Assembly: GCA_900542255.1 (NCBI GenBank)
Contig: UQMR01000014.1
Span: 1 to 43,208 of the forward strand
From: an uncultured Porphyromonadaceae bacterium
GTDB taxonomy: Bacteria > Bacteroidota > Bacteroidia > Bacteroidales > Barnesiellaceae_A
DNA: 43,208 nt
Direction of reading: 5' to 3'
Position 1 is the first letter of the stretch. Each line of letters opens with the position of its first letter. A program made the translations under genes and the position numbers. The notes beneath the pieces were generated by a model that was not told the origin of the DNA, searched no databases, and saw only the letters and a program-made list of their open reading frames with translations. Positions 32,571 to 41,370 of the stretch are shown piece after piece.

Positions 32571-33476
32571 ATGTTGAATTTCAGACCTGTAACGCTTGCT
32601 TCCATGCAAGATATATATCGTTATCTGCCGTTGTCGCACAGTAATACCTGCGACTTTACCGTAGGCGGCATCTTTATGTGGATAGAGTATTTCGATTATC
32701 GCTATTGTATACAAGACGATACGCTCTTCATCCTGGGGCGGCTCGAAGATGACAGGCGCGAGATAGCCTTCTCCCTGCCGCTGGGTGCCCTGCCGCTGAG
32801 CCGGTCGGTAGGTATGATAGAGGAGTATTGTCGGGCGCATGGCCTGACGCCCAACATGTCGGCAGTCCCCGAGGATGCCTTGCCTGCGCTGCAAGAAGCC
32901 TTTCCCACTTCTCGGGTAGAGGAGCTTGTCGATTGGGGCGACTATCTCTACGATAGCCGTTCGCTCGCTACGCTCACGGGACATCGGTATAACAAGAAAC
33001 GCAATCGGGTCAACAAGTTTGCCCGCGAATATCCCGGCTATGAATATCGGCGCCTTATGCCCGACGATCTCCCGGCCGTACGCTCATTCTTCGAGGAGCG
33101 TTATTGCCGTCAGACCGATTTCAGTGAGATGGCACGGTATGAGAATGGTGCCGTGTTGCAGGTGCTCGACCACTACACGGCTCTCATGGCATGGGGCTTT
33201 TCGGGCGGATACATCGTGGTAGACGGTAATATCGTGGCGTTTACGATAGGCGAAGTATTGGGCAACACGCTATATGTGCATATCGAGAAGGCCCTCTATG
33301 ACTATGCCGGCTCGTATGAGACGATAAACTACCGTTATGCGGCCGATTGTTGCAGCGAGCATCCCGAGGTGTTGTATATCAATCGCGAAGATGATGCCGG
33401 CGATGCCGGATTGCGAGAGGTAAAGATGTCGTACAATCCGCTGCGTGTACTCAAAAAATATGATGTCTTCTTATAG
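32571..33476 (+). CDS. DUF2156 (phosphatidylglycerol lysyltransferase C-terminal-like) acyltransferase-fold protein
   Basis: A 301-residue soluble protein with two GNAT-like halves. The N-terminal half has LPLSHSNTCDFTVGGIFMW and the C-terminal half has GHRYNKKRNRVNKFAREYPG, GGYIVVDGNIVAFTIGEVL and YVHIEKALYDYAGSYETINY. The pattern matches DUF2156, related to the tRNA-dependent lysyl-transfer domain of MprF, but the membrane domain of MprF is absent. In Bacteroidales such free-standing proteins are common and unassigned. Acceptor and donor cannot be read from the sequence. It converges on rarA with 47 bases between the stop codons. Confidence 0.88.
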   Translation: MLNFRPVTLASMQDIYRYLPLSHSNTCDFTVGGIFMWIEYFDYRYCIQDDTLFILGRLEDDRREIAFSLPLGALPLSRSVGMIEEYCRAHGLTPNMSAVPEDALPALQEAFPTSRVEELVDWGDYLYDSRSLATLTGHRYNKKRNRVNKFAREYPGYEYRRLMPDDLPAVRSFFEERYCRQTDFSEMARYENGAVLQVLDHYTALMAWGFSGGYIVVDGNIVAFTIGEVLGNTLYVHIEKALYDYAGSYETINYRYAADCCSEHPEVLYINREDDAGDAGLREVKMSYNPLRVLKKYDVFL

Positions 33477-33523
33477 CATGGTCGGCAGCCTTTCTCTGTA
33501 ACGGCGGCAACTCTGTCGGCGGG

Positions 33524-34795
33524 CTATTTGTAGCGTTCGCCCCACAGACGGCGCATGTTCTCGGCCAGTTTCTCCTCCGAGGGGCTGTGCTGGGCTATCC
33601 AGAAGCGTTGCGTCATGGCCTCGTCGGGCAGATATTGCTGGTTGACAAAGTGTCCCGGGTAGTCGTGTGCATAACGGTACTCTTTGCCGTAGTTGAGCTC
33701 CTTCATCAGTTGGGTAGGGGCGTTGCGCAGATGCAGTGGCACGGGCAGGTTGCCGCTCTCGCGAACGTATGCAAGAGCCCGGTCTATGGCGAGATATGCC
33801 GAGTTGCTCTTGGGGCTGGTGGCCAGGTAGATGGTGGTTTCGGCCAGCGGAATGCGCCCCTCGGGCCAGCCTATTTTTTGCAAGGTATCGAAGCAGGCAT
33901 TGGCCAGCAGCATGGCGTTGGGGTTGGCCAGTCCTATATCTTCTGATGCCGATATGACCAGTCGGCGGGCGATGAAAGCAGGGTCTTCGCCCCCGTCAAT
34001 CATGCGGGCCAGCCAATATATCGCCGCATCGGGGTCGCTGCCCCGTATGCTCTTGATAAATGCCGATATGATGTCGTAGTGCATCTCGCCGTTTTTGTCG
34101 TAGGCTGCGGGGTTTTGTTGCAGGCGTTCTGTGACAATGCGGTCGTTGATGACGAGTGTTTCACCCTCGGGGGTAGCTTGCTCTATAAGGTCTATGATGT
34201 TGAGCAGCTTGCGGGCGTCGCCTCCCGAGTATCTGAACAGCGCCGCCGTCTCCTCTACTCTCGTCTGTCGTTGTTGCAGTACCTTGTCGCAGGTGATGGC
34301 TCGTTGCAGCAGCTTGTCGAGATGTTCCTTGTCCAAGGGTTGCAGTACATATACTTGGCATCGCGAGAGCAGCGGACGTATCACCTCGAACGATGGATTT
34401 TCGGTCGTGGCGCCTATGAGAGTCACCGTGCCGCGTTCCACGGCAGCGAGCAGCGAGTCTTGCTGCGACTTGTTGAAACGGTGTATTTCGTCGATAAACA
34501 AGATGGGGCGTGCCTGTGTAAAGAGGTTTGTACGGCAGTGATCCAACACCTCGCGAACCTCCTTTACACCGGCCTGCACGGCACTGAGGGTGTAGAAGGG
34601 TGCTTTGAGCTGTACCGATATGATGTGAGCCAGCGTGGTTTTGCCTACACCGGGAGGTCCCCACAGGATAAACGAGGATATGTTGCCGCTCTCTATCATG
34701 CGGCGCAACACGGCACCCTCACCCACGAGGTGTTCCTGCCCTATGTATTCGTCGAGGCTTTTGGGTCTTAGTCTCTCTGCCAAAGGTTGTAGCAT
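33524..34795 (-). CDS. rarA: Replication-associated recombination protein A (RarA/MgsA)
   Basis: RarA is an AAA+ ATPase related to the clamp loader and Holliday-junction helicase RuvB, acting at stalled forks. The 423-residue protein has the P-loop GPPGVGKTT at 46-54, Walker [17 protein letters not shown] near 98, sensor-1 GATTENPSFE near 128, SGGDARKLLN (sensor 2), and the C-terminal MgsA domain with RMIDGGEDPAFIARRLV and ASEDIGLANP. All are intact. The start MLQPLAERLRP is typical. A -7 box TACTTTTG lies 87-94 bases upstream. Confidence 0.97.
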   Translation of the reverse strand: MLQPLAERLRPKSLDEYIGQEHLVGEGAVLRRMIESGNISSFILWGPPGVGKTTLAHIISVQLKAPFYTLSAVQAGVKEVREVLDHCRTNLFTQARPILFIDEIHRFNKSQQDSLLAAVERGTVTLIGATTENPSFEVIRPLLSRCQVYVLQPLDKEHLDKLLQRAITCDKVLQQRQTRVEETAALFRYSGGDARKLLNIIDLIEQATPEGETLVINDRIVTERLQQNPAAYDKNGEMHYDIISAFIKSIRGSDPDAAIYWLARMIDGGEDPAFIARRLVISASEDIGLANPNAMLLANACFDTLQKIGWPEGRIPLAETTIYLATSPKSNSAYLAIDRALAYVRESGNLPVPLHLRNAPTQLMKELNYGKEYRYAHDYPGHFVNQQYLPDEAMTQRFWIAQHSPSEEKLAENMRRLWGERYK

Positions 34796-34881
34796 CGTTT
34801 TTGCCTTGAAAAGTGAATCTATTGTTAGGAAGGTAATCTGTCACATACTGTCGCCCCTCTTTTCAGACGACAATATCCATA

Positions 34882-34889
34882 CAAAAGTA
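34882..34889 (-). promoter_or_regulatory. -7 box of rarA
   Basis: The leftward strand reads TACTTTTG about 87 bases before the rarA ATG at 34793-34795. A partial -33 (GTTG, 34910-34913) sits 20 bases upstream. It is back-to-back with the rightward zupT promoter at 34971-34978. Confidence 0.65.
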
Positions 34890-34970
34890 AAGGCTTTTTG
34901 TTTTATATGCAACACGATGCTCCTTCTATTTCACCACAAATGGTTATTGCGCGATATACGGCAGAAATTC

Positions 34971-34978
34971 TATCTTTG
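34971..34978 (+). promoter_or_regulatory. -7 box of zupT
   Basis: TATCTTTG is preceded by a partial -33 (ATTG at 34946-34949, 21-base spacing). The gene's ATG is 41 bases downstream at 35019. Confidence 0.7.
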
Positions 34979-35018
34979 CGCATGAAATAGAAATAGATAT
35001 GACTAAATATTGCAGATT

Positions 35019-35819
35019 ATGAATGTACTGTATCCTTTTTTACTCACCTTGGGCGCAGGCCTTGCCACAGGTATAGGCAGTGCGATAGCCTTTGTATCGC
35101 GCCGCACGTCACGGCGGTTTTTCTCGTTCACGTTGGGCTTGTCGGCAGGAGTAATGCTGTACGTATCGTTTGTAGAGCTCTTTGTCGAGTCGCGCGAGCT
35201 TTTTGCTGTGGCGTGGGGCAGCCGCGGAGGCAGTATAGGCGTAGCGGTCTTCTTCTTTGTAGGCATGGCGTTTATAGGTATTATAGATAAGCTGGTGCCT
35301 TCGTTCGAGAACCCGCACGAGATGCGCTCGATAGAGACGATGGATGCCGCGCACCGTCGCAAGGAGTCGCACTTGCATCATCTGGGTATCATGACAGCCC
35401 TTGCCATAGCCATACATAACTTCCCCGAGGGGATTGCTACGTTTATGGCTGCCGAGAGTAATCCTACGGTGGGTATAGCCATAGCCGTTGCCATAGCGCT
35501 GCATAACATACCCGAAGGTATTGCCGTGTCGGTCCCCGTATATTATGCCACGGGCAGCCGCAGGAAAGCCTTTCTCTACTCGTTGTTGTCGGGGTTGGCC
35601 GAGCCGCTGGGAGCGTTGCTCGCCTTTGCGGTGTTGATGCCATTTATCAACGATGTAGTGCTGGGAGCTGTTCTGGCGGCTGTTGCCGGCATCATGGTAT
35701 ATATCTCGATAGACGAGCTATTGCCCGCTGCTCGTGAGTATGGCGAGCCTCATATCTCTATTTATGGTATGGTTGTAGGTATGATGATAATGGCAGCGAG
35801 CCTTATCATGTTGGCATGA
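35019..35819 (+). CDS. zupT: ZIP-family divalent metal transporter
   Basis: ZupT imports zinc and other divalent metals across the inner membrane. The 266-residue product has about eight transmembrane helices. The two metal-site signatures are HNFPEGIATF (133-142) and HNIPEGIAVS (162-171). A variable cytosolic loop (about 92-123) contains a short His-bearing segment (AHRRKESHLHHLG). ATG at 35019 (MNVLYPFLLTLGAG) is preferred to an in-frame TTG at 35010. The neighbour downstream, a small periplasmic protein with Cys/His at the C-terminus, may be functionally related but has its own promoter-like region. Confidence 0.95.
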   Translation: MNVLYPFLLTLGAGLATGIGSAIAFVSRRTSRRFFSFTLGLSAGVMLYVSFVELFVESRELFAVAWGSRGGSIGVAVFFFVGMAFIGIIDKLVPSFENPHEMRSIETMDAAHRRKESHLHHLGIMTALAIAIHNFPEGIATFMAAESNPTVGIAIAVAIALHNIPEGIAVSVPVYYATGSRRKAFLYSLLSGLAEPLGALLAFAVLMPFINDVVLGAVLAAVAGIMVYISIDELLPAAREYGEPHISIYGMVVGMMIMAASLIMLA

Positions 35820-35871
35820 TTGTTAACGATTAACGCGCTAAATAGTTAAAATTTAAAATTTTCATTCTTTC

Positions 35872-35904
35872 GGTTAAACCCTTTTGCCTCTCGGGTGTCT
35901 TAAT
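35872..35904 (+). promoter_or_regulatory. Possible ECF-sigma-type promoter of the Spy/DUF4890-like gene
   Basis: No TAnnTTTG box precedes the gene. Instead GGTTAAACCCTTTT (35872-35885) is followed by GTGTCTTAAT (35895-35904), an AAC..TTTT plus GTC-TTA arrangement that resembles promoters read by extracytoplasmic-function sigma factors. This is pattern inference only. A strong Shine-Dalgarno, AGGAG at 35966-35970, precedes the ATG at 35979, which is unusual for this genome and shared with clpB. Confidence 0.35.
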
Positions 35905-35978
35905 AGCAAAAGTAACCCGTAAAGGGTTGTATGTATAAAAAGTTAAAAGAATAAATCAATAAAAAAGGAGAAAGAATT

Positions 35979-36416
35979 ATGAAAATGACCGTGTTATCTG
36001 TGTTGACACTCTGCGCAATTGCAATAGCTCCGGCAGCAATGGCACAAACGCCCCAAGGAAAGAATGTTGATAAAAAAGTCAAGTGCGAGAGGCGTTATGA
36101 CAGACTTACCAAGTCGCTTGGCCTTTCTGAGGCACAGGTGAAAGAGCTGAAAGAGGTGGATGCCAAATTCGAGGCTGTGAAGGTAGAGTCTCGCCAAAAA
36201 ATGCAGCAAGCTACTGCCGAGCGTGATTCGTTGGTAAAGAAAGTGCTTACTCCGGAGCAATATACCAAAATGCTCGAAATGCGCTTGGACGGCCGCAAAG
36301 CCCGTCGTGCCGAGATGAAGGCTCAAAGAGGCGAACGCATGGCACCGCTTTGCCCCGCCGATTCGACCGACTGTCCGCGTCACGACAAACCTATGCGTCG
36401 TCATAGAAAAAAATAG
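35979..36416 (+). CDS. Small periplasmic Spy/DUF4890-like protein
   Basis: A 145-residue exported protein: signal peptide (about 1-22, ending MAQ), then a helical core with LGLSEAQVKELKEVDAKFE and LTPEQYTKMLEMRLDG. This is the LTxxQ-like pattern of Spy/CpxP stress chaperones and of DUF4890 in Bacteroidota. The C-terminal tail is basic with paired Cys and His (LCPADSTDCPRHDKPMRRHR), which could bind metal. Expression is probably stress-linked given its fold and non-standard promoter region. It sits between the metal transporter zupT and the chaperone clpB, both of them separately terminated or promoted. Exact function not assignable. Confidence 0.82.
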   Translation: MKMTVLSVLTLCAIAIAPAAMAQTPQGKNVDKKVKCERRYDRLTKSLGLSEAQVKELKEVDAKFEAVKVESRQKMQQATAERDSLVKKVLTPEQYTKMLEMRLDGRKARRAEMKAQRGERMAPLCPADSTDCPRHDKPMRRHRKK

Positions 36417-36467
36417 AGCAATAGTTTCATAAGATAGATTGGTTTTAGGGAAATCAGATTGTAACGA

Positions 36468-36506
36468 AAAAAGTCCTCCCGGCAGCGATGCCCCGGAGGA
36501 CTTTTT
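36468..36506 (+). terminator. Terminator after the Spy/DUF4890-like gene
   Basis: A 12-bp perfect stem (36468-36479 with 36495-36506) ends in TTTTT at 36502-36506, 52 bases after the stop. Confidence 0.92.
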
Positions 36507-36848
36507 GTTGGAGTATATACTAAGGGGCTGATTTCCCCATGTGAGGCCGTGAGAGAACAGCGGAGAAATAGGTGGCCGAGGGTGTATCGGCGTGTGGCCG
36601 GTTGCCGTGCGGGAGAATACCCGTTTTTGTTGTAGTATTTTGTATAACTTATTGATTATCATGACAAAATGTCGTGTTTGAAGACGTTTTGTCGCATCGC
36701 GTGCTCTTCTTCTGCCGTTTTGTCCTGTTGTGGGCAACGGCATCGCTTTTGTAAGATATGAATCGAACATCCTGCTCATTGGGGTGTTACAATCAAGGTG
36801 TGGTTACACCGATAATAGTATAATTGTAAGAAAGGAGAAAATTAAGAT
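36507..36848 (+). promoter_or_regulatory. Long upstream region of clpB with repeated TTTTGTC elements
   Basis: This gap of about 340 bases holds no gene. It contains an inverted repeat GACAAAATGTC (36663-36673) and GACGTTTTGTC (36683-36693), 11-bp arms with one G-T, nine bases apart. A further CGTTTTGTC lies at 36716-36724, exactly 31 bases after the same nonamer at 36685-36693. A small hairpin GGTGT-GGTT-ACACC is at 36797-36810. No clean TAnnTTTG box is seen, so clpB may use an alternative promoter or regulator. AGGAG precedes the clpB ATG. Confidence 0.5.
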
Positions 36849-39437
36849 ATGAACTTCAACAATTTCACAATCAAATCGCAAGAGGCCATTCAGAAAGCCG
36901 TCGATTATGTGACGCGCAACGGTGGCCAAAGCATCGAGGCGGTGCATCTGTTACGGGGTGTGATAGATGTAGGCGACAGCCTGATGGATTTCGTTTTCCA
37001 GAAAATGGGAGTCAACAAGGCTTCGTTGATACAGTGGCTCGACCGTTCTATTGCCGGGCAGCCGAGAGTGAGCGGAGGTGAACCCTATCTGAGCCGTGAA
37101 GCAAACGAGGTTTTGCAGCGTGCCGCAGACTATTCGTCGAAATTGGGCGACCAGTTTGTAGCCTTGGAGTCGGTATTGATGGCCTTGTTCCTTGTAAAAA
37201 GCGAGGCTTCGACCTATCTGAAAGATGCCGGTGTTACCGAGAAAGAGCTGGGTGCTGCCATCGACGAGCTGCGCCGTGGCAAAAAAGTGACCGACCAAGG
37301 TGCCGAAGGTACCTATAACGCTTTGTCGAAGTATGCCATCAACCTGAACGAACGTGCCCGTACCGGCAAGCTCGACCCAGTGATTGGCCGTGACGATGAG
37401 ATAAGACGTGTATTGCAGATACTGAGCCGCCGTACTAAAAACAATCCTATCCTGATAGGAGAGCCGGGTACGGGTAAGACGGCCATTGCCGAAGGGCTTG
37501 CCCACCGTATTGTGCGGGGCGATGTACCCGAGAACTTGAAATCGAAGCAGATTTTCTCGCTCGATATGGGTGCGCTGATTGCCGGTGCAAAGTACAAAGG
37601 TGAGTTTGAAGAGAGGCTTAAAGCTGTCGTCAATGAGGTGATAGAGTCTGATGGAGAGATTATTCTCTTTATAGACGAAATACACACCCTGGTAGGTGCC
37701 GGCAAGAGCGATGGCGCGATGGATGCAGCCAACATACTGAAACCGGCCCTGGCGCGCGGTGAGTTGCGTGCCATAGGCGCTACGACCCTCGACGAGTATC
37801 AAAAGTATTTCGAGAAGGATAAGGCGCTCGAACGGAGGTTCCAAATCGTCATGGTCGACGAGCCCGACGAGATGAGTACCATATCTATCTTGCGTGGCTT
37901 GAAGGAGCGTTACGAGAACCATCACAAGGTACGTATCAAAGACGATGCCATCATTGCTGCCGTACAACTCTCGGAACGGTATATTACCGACCGTTTCCTG
38001 CCCGATAAGGCCATTGACCTGATGGATGAGGCGGCTGCCAAATTGCGGCTCGAAGTAGACTCGGAGCCTGAGGCTCTGGACGAGATTGTGCGCCGGTTGA
38101 AACAGCTCGAAATTGAGCGCGAGGCCATCAAGCGCGAGAACGATAAGGATAAGCTGGACACTCTGGGTCGCGAAATTGCCGATTTGCGCGAGGAAGAGAC
38201 TCGTATGCGTGCCAAATGGACGGCCGAAAAGGAGTGCGTAAACCGTATACAGCAAAATAAGATAGACATAGAGAACTTGCGCTTTGAGGCCGACCGCGCC
38301 GAGCGTGAGGGCGACTATGGCAAGGTGGCCGAGATACGGTATGCACGCATCAAGCAAAAGGAGGATGAAATTGCCGACGTACAGAAAAAGTTGCACGAGT
38401 TGCAAGGCGACAAGGCTATGATAAAGGAGGAGGTAGATGCCGAAGATATTGCCGATGTCGTATCGCGATGGACGGGCATACCTGTGAGCAAGATGCTGCA
38501 AAGCGAGCGCGAGAAGCTGCTCCACCTCGAAGAGGAGCTGCACAAGCGTGTGGTAGGGCAGGACGAGGCCATCAGCGCTATTGCCGATGCCGTGCGCCGC
38601 AGCCGTGCCGGGCTGAACGACCCGCGCCGTCCTATCGGTTCGTTTATCTTCTTGGGTACGACCGGTGTAGGTAAAACGGAGCTTGCCAAGGCTTTGGCCG
38701 AGTATCTTTTCGACGACGAGAACATGCTGACGCGTATAGATATGAGCGAATATCAGGAGAAGTTCAGCGCGACACGTCTGATAGGTTCGCCCCCAGGATA
38801 CGTAGGTTACGAAGAGGGTGGTCAGCTTACCGAGGCGATACGCAGAAAACCCTACTCGGTAGTGCTTTTCGACGAGATAGAGAAGGCTCACCCCGATATC
38901 TTCAACGTCTTGTTGCAGGTACTCGATGATGGTCGTCTTACCGATAACAAAGGCCGTCTGGTCAACTTCAAGAACACGATTATCATCATGACCTCCAACA
39001 TGGGTTCGCAACTCATACGGGAAAATTTCTCGCACATTACGCCCCAAAACCGTAATGAAGTGATAGAGAAAACGAAGGAAGAGGTACTTGCTATGTTGAA
39101 GCAGACTATCCGCCCCGAGTTTCTCAACCGTATCGACGAAACTATCATGTTTACGCCGTTGAGCGAGAGCGAAATCCGCGACATCGTGCGGTTGCAGATA
39201 GAGAGCGTACAGAAATTGCTGGCGAAAAACGGTGTGACGCTCGATGTTACGCCGGCTGCCCTCGGCCTGATAGCCAAAGAGGGTTACGACCCCGAGTTCG
39301 GTGCGCGTCCTGTAAAGAGGGTGATACATCGCCATGTACTCAACCCGCTTTCAAAGGAGCTGCTTGCCGGTACGGTCAACAACGAGCATCCTATCGTTGT
39401 AGATGCACAGGACGGTAAACTGGTGTTCCGCAACTGA
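36849..39437 (+). CDS. clpB: ClpB disaggregase chaperone
   Basis: ClpB is a hexameric AAA+ chaperone that pulls proteins out of aggregates together with DnaK. The 862-residue product has the N-terminal Clp_N repeats (about 1-145), AAA-1 with Walker A GEPGTGKT at 204-211 and Walker [10 protein letters not shown]. The middle coiled-coil domain spans about 400-530. AAA-2 has Walker A GTTGVGKT at 603-610, [13 protein letters not shown] and the arginine-finger GARPVKRVI. The internal coiled coil separates ClpB from ClpA and ClpC. It lies alone on its transcript after a long regulatory region and is followed by two hairpins. Heat or stress control is expected from the family. Confidence 0.98.
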   Translation: MNFNNFTIKSQEAIQKAVDYVTRNGGQSIEAVHLLRGVIDVGDSLMDFVFQKMGVNKASLIQWLDRSIAGQPRVSGGEPYLSREANEVLQRAADYSSKLGDQFVALESVLMALFLVKSEASTYLKDAGVTEKELGAAIDELRRGKKVTDQGAEGTYNALSKYAINLNERARTGKLDPVIGRDDEIRRVLQILSRRTKNNPILIGEPGTGKTAIAEGLAHRIVRGDVPENLKSKQIFSLDMGALIAGAKYKGEFEERLKAVVNEVIESDGEIILFIDEIHTLVGAGKSDGAMDAANILKPALARGELRAIGATTLDEYQKYFEKDKALERRFQIVMVDEPDEMSTISILRGLKERYENHHKVRIKDDAIIAAVQLSERYITDRFLPDKAIDLMDEAAAKLRLEVDSEPEALDEIVRRLKQLEIEREAIKRENDKDKLDTLGREIADLREEETRMRAKWTAEKECVNRIQQNKIDIENLRFEADRAEREGDYGKVAEIRYARIKQKEDEIADVQKKLHELQGDKAMIKEEVDAEDIADVVSRWTGIPVSKMLQSEREKLLHLEEELHKRVVGQDEAISAIADAVRRSRAGLNDPRRPIGSFIFLGTTGVGKTELAKALAEYLFDDENMLTRIDMSEYQEKFSATRLIGSPPGYVGYEEGGQLTEAIRRKPYSVVLFDEIEKAHPDIFNVLLQVLDDGRLTDNKGRLVNFKNTIIIMTSNMGSQLIRENFSHITPQNRNEVIEKTKEEVLAMLKQTIRPEFLNRIDETIMFTPLSESEIRDIVRLQIESVQKLLAKNGVTLDVTPAALGLIAKEGYDPEFGARPVKRVIHRHVLNPLSKELLAGTVNNEHPIVVDAQDGKLVFRN

Positions 39438-39516
39438 TGCCGTTATCTGATGAGGCGGCCTCGTGGTAGGCCGCGCTCATGCCGCAGCGTACAGGAAGTT
39501 GTATTAATTTGATATG

Positions 39517-39546
39517 TGCTCCCATGCTTTGTGAGGCATGGGAGCA
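39517..39546 (+). repeat. Hairpin without T-run downstream of clpB
   Basis: A perfect 11-bp stem (39517-39527 with 39536-39546) and eight-base loop about 80 bases after the clpB stop. It precedes a better terminator, so it may pause transcription or protect the mRNA 3' end. Confidence 0.6.
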
Positions 39547-39554
39547 GAAAGTGA

Positions 39555-39593
39555 GGGTTGCATTGTAAATCTCTATTACGATGCAGCCCTTTT
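39555..39593 (+). terminator. Terminator of clpB
   Basis: A 14-bp stem with two G-T pairs (39555-39568 with 39576-39589) is followed by TTTT and then CTTTTTG. It lies 117 bases after the stop codon. Confidence 0.85.
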
Positions 39594-39761
39594 CTTTTTG
39601 CGATTTGTAGCAAAAGAGTATGCAGCTTCTTCTTTTTTATAGAAAAACCGGTTTATTAGTGTGTTACTATTTTGTAGTAAATGGCTTATTTAGTACATAA
39701 ATGTAAGTAAAAAGCGGTTTTTCTGTTAAATAATTAAAATGCGGATAATTTTTTTGGTCAT

Positions 39762-39797
39762 TAGCTATGCTGTATAACATAAATAGCTATATCTTTG
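39762..39797 (+). promoter_or_regulatory. Orphan promoter with flanking inverted repeat
   Basis: The -7 box TATCTTTG (39790-39797) points right but no rightward gene follows. Directly upstream, TAGCTAT (39762-39768) and ATAGCTA (39783-39789) form an inverted repeat over the -33 area, where no TTTG is present. The layout fits a regulated promoter with an operator. The 39600-39761 stretch is AT-rich and shows nothing else. Confidence 0.6.
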
Positions 39798-39801
39798 CAA
39801 T

Positions 39802-39873
39802 GTGTTTTTCATAGTATTAGATTAAGATTAAGGTTAACGAGGATTGGTTGTCGTGAGACAATCAATTTTTTTT
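39802..39873 (+). ncRNA. Candidate small RNA of about 72 nt
   Basis: The region between an orphan TATCTTTG promoter and a strong rho-independent terminator (stem 39843-39852 with 39857-39866, GTGA loop, eight Ts at 39866-39873) would yield a transcript of about 70 nt. Its 5' part is AU-rich and contains three hexamer-like repeats, GATTAA GATTAA GGTTAA, around 39820-39837. No open frame of useful size fits. No known RNA family is recognised. It may be a regulatory RNA, a stress-linked antisense-acting RNA or a decayed leader. Confidence 0.5.
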
Positions 39874-39965
39874 GTCCCTACTCGTACGTTGTACCCCCCC
39901 CTTCACATGTTTCATTCTGTTTTGTTCCATGCCGCCTTTGAGTTGTTGCAGGGTGTGAAAATACA

Positions 39966-39999
39966 GCCCGCCGCTGCCGACAACTCGGCAGCGGCGGGC
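39966..39999 (-). terminator. Terminator of the leftward hydrolase operon
   Basis: A perfect 15-bp GC-rich stem (39966-39980 with 39985-39999) and CAAC loop, 25 bases after the serine hydrolase stop. Leftward the sequence continues TGTATTTT, a moderate U-tract. The short gap from 39874 to 39965 shows only a run of eight C residues near 39895. Confidence 0.8.
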
Positions 40000-40024
40000 G
40001 TAGAAGGATTGCAAAGGTTGTAGC

Positions 40025-41359
40025 TTACTCGGCCACCCGGGTAAAAATAAGCAGACTCCCTGATTGGCGGAAGGCAAAACGGTCTTTGTCGCGAAAGGCA
40101 ATACCGACACCTGTGGGTGTGTTGACGAAGATGCCGGGCGACTTCGACTCCAACCATACCGGCGGCTGTCCCGCAACATGTAATGAGAGGTTCTGGCCGT
40201 CGCAGGTAATGGTAAATGGCAGCGGGAAACTCTCGGAACGGAATCTCCCGGCGTACATCGGAAGAGAATCGCTCGGAGCTCTATATTGCTGCAACTGGGA
40301 GAAGTCGGGATATTCGTATTCCCTGCCATATATGGCGCTGGCAATACCTATGAGCAATGTGTTGCGCGGCGTAGAGCATCCGTTGAGGCACAGGGCAATG
40401 GCAATGCCGTCGGCGGGGTTGTACATCACCACCGAGTGCGAGCCGAAGGTGTCGCCGGCATGACCGTAGAACGTACGTTCGTAGAAAGGCATCCGCATCA
40501 TACCGTAGCCGAAAGTATCGCTGCCTTGCGGCAGCATGGCAGATGCAAGCGTGTCGCCCAGAATGCTCTTCGAGAACAGCGCCTCTATCAGTCTCAACAA
40601 GTCGCGGGGAGTAGAGATGATGTCGCCTACGCCTATGACGTTGGGGAAATAGAAGTCGTCGACCTCTTGCCAGCAGTTGGCCGTATTGAGTTGATAGGGA
40701 GGGGTGGCAGCCTCGCTGTCGGCAACGGCCGCCTCGGTATCGTACAGGTGTAACGGAGCGGTAATGTATCGTTCTACAATATCGCGGTAAGGTAGTCCGT
40801 AGCGGCGTTCCACGATGCGGCGCAGCAGGTAGTAGGCCGTGTTGGAGTAGCGTATATTTTCGCCGGGCGCAAAGAGTACACCCTGTCGTACTATTTCGGC
40901 AAGGATTTCGGCCTCGTCGACAGGTTGCGTGAGCCACAGCGGCAAAGTATCCTCTTTCAGTGCATAATCGGCCAGCCCGCTGCGGTGCGACAGCATGTGA
41001 GCCATGGTGATGCTGTCGGCCGTAGCGAAGAGCGGGAAGTCGTTCTCCAATGCGGTCCCCGGTGTCAATCTCTTTTCTTCATACAGACGATGCACGAGAA
41101 TGGCGGTGAACAGCTTGCTCACAGAGCCTACGCGGTATTTCCCGTTGTCGGGCGGTACGGCATCTTTGCCGAACGCCCGGTCGTATATCATTCTGCCGTT
41201 TTGTGAGATAGCCACCTCACCTATGCCTTGGTTGTGTTGTTCTATGTAGGAAATGAACGAATCGACAGCTGCCACGTCAATCTCTTGTGCAGAGGCATAA
41301 GTGTGAGATGCGGCGAGGAGGATAAAGCCGACGAGTGAGAGCCTGTGTGTTATGCGCAT
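40025..41359 (-). CDS. Secreted class C beta-lactamase-fold serine hydrolase
   Basis: A 444-residue exported protein with a signal peptide (about 1-24, ending YASAQ). It carries the penicillin-binding/serine-hydrolase triad: Ser79-x-x-Lys82 (GSVSKLF), Tyr170-Ser-Asn172 and His299-Ala-Gly301 (YGHAGDTFGS), the equivalent of KTG/HxG. The C-terminal 95 residues form a beta-rich domain (MYAGRFRSES, FTITCDGQNLSLHV), a lipocalin-like extension of this family. Such proteins may be esterases, D-amino-acid peptidases or carboxypeptidases; resistance to beta-lactams cannot be inferred. It lies 11 bases downstream of the thioredoxin-like gene. Confidence 0.92.
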   Translation of the reverse strand: MRITHRLSLVGFILLAASHTYASAQEIDVAAVDSFISYIEQHNQGIGEVAISQNGRMIYDRAFGKDAVPPDNGKYRVGSVSKLFTAILVHRLYEEKRLTPGTALENDFPLFATADSITMAHMLSHRSGLADYALKEDTLPLWLTQPVDEAEILAEIVRQGVLFAPGENIRYSNTAYYLLRRIVERRYGLPYRDIVERYITAPLHLYDTEAAVADSEAATPPYQLNTANCWQEVDDFYFPNVIGVGDIISTPRDLLRLIEALFSKSILGDTLASAMLPQGSDTFGYGMMRMPFYERTFYGHAGDTFGSHSVVMYNPADGIAIALCLNGCSTPRNTLLIGIASAIYGREYEYPDFSQLQQYRAPSDSLPMYAGRFRSESFPLPFTITCDGQNLSLHVAGQPPVWLESKSPGIFVNTPTGVGIAFRDKDRFAFRQSGSLLIFTRVAE

Positions 41360-41370
41360 GACGACTCTTT

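Noticed and set aside
36951..39335. Antisense open frame of 794 codons opposite clpB
   Set aside because: The opposite strand encodes an unambiguous ClpB. The antisense product has no recognisable domain.
39895..39902. Run of eight C residues as a phase-variable tract
   Set aside because: It lies between the candidate small RNA and a terminator, not in a promoter spacer or coding frame, so no slippage consequence is evident.
40025..41359. Beta-lactam resistance gene
   Set aside because: The class C fold and SxxK motif are shared by many esterases and peptidases. The C-terminal lipocalin-like extension points away from a true AmpC enzyme.
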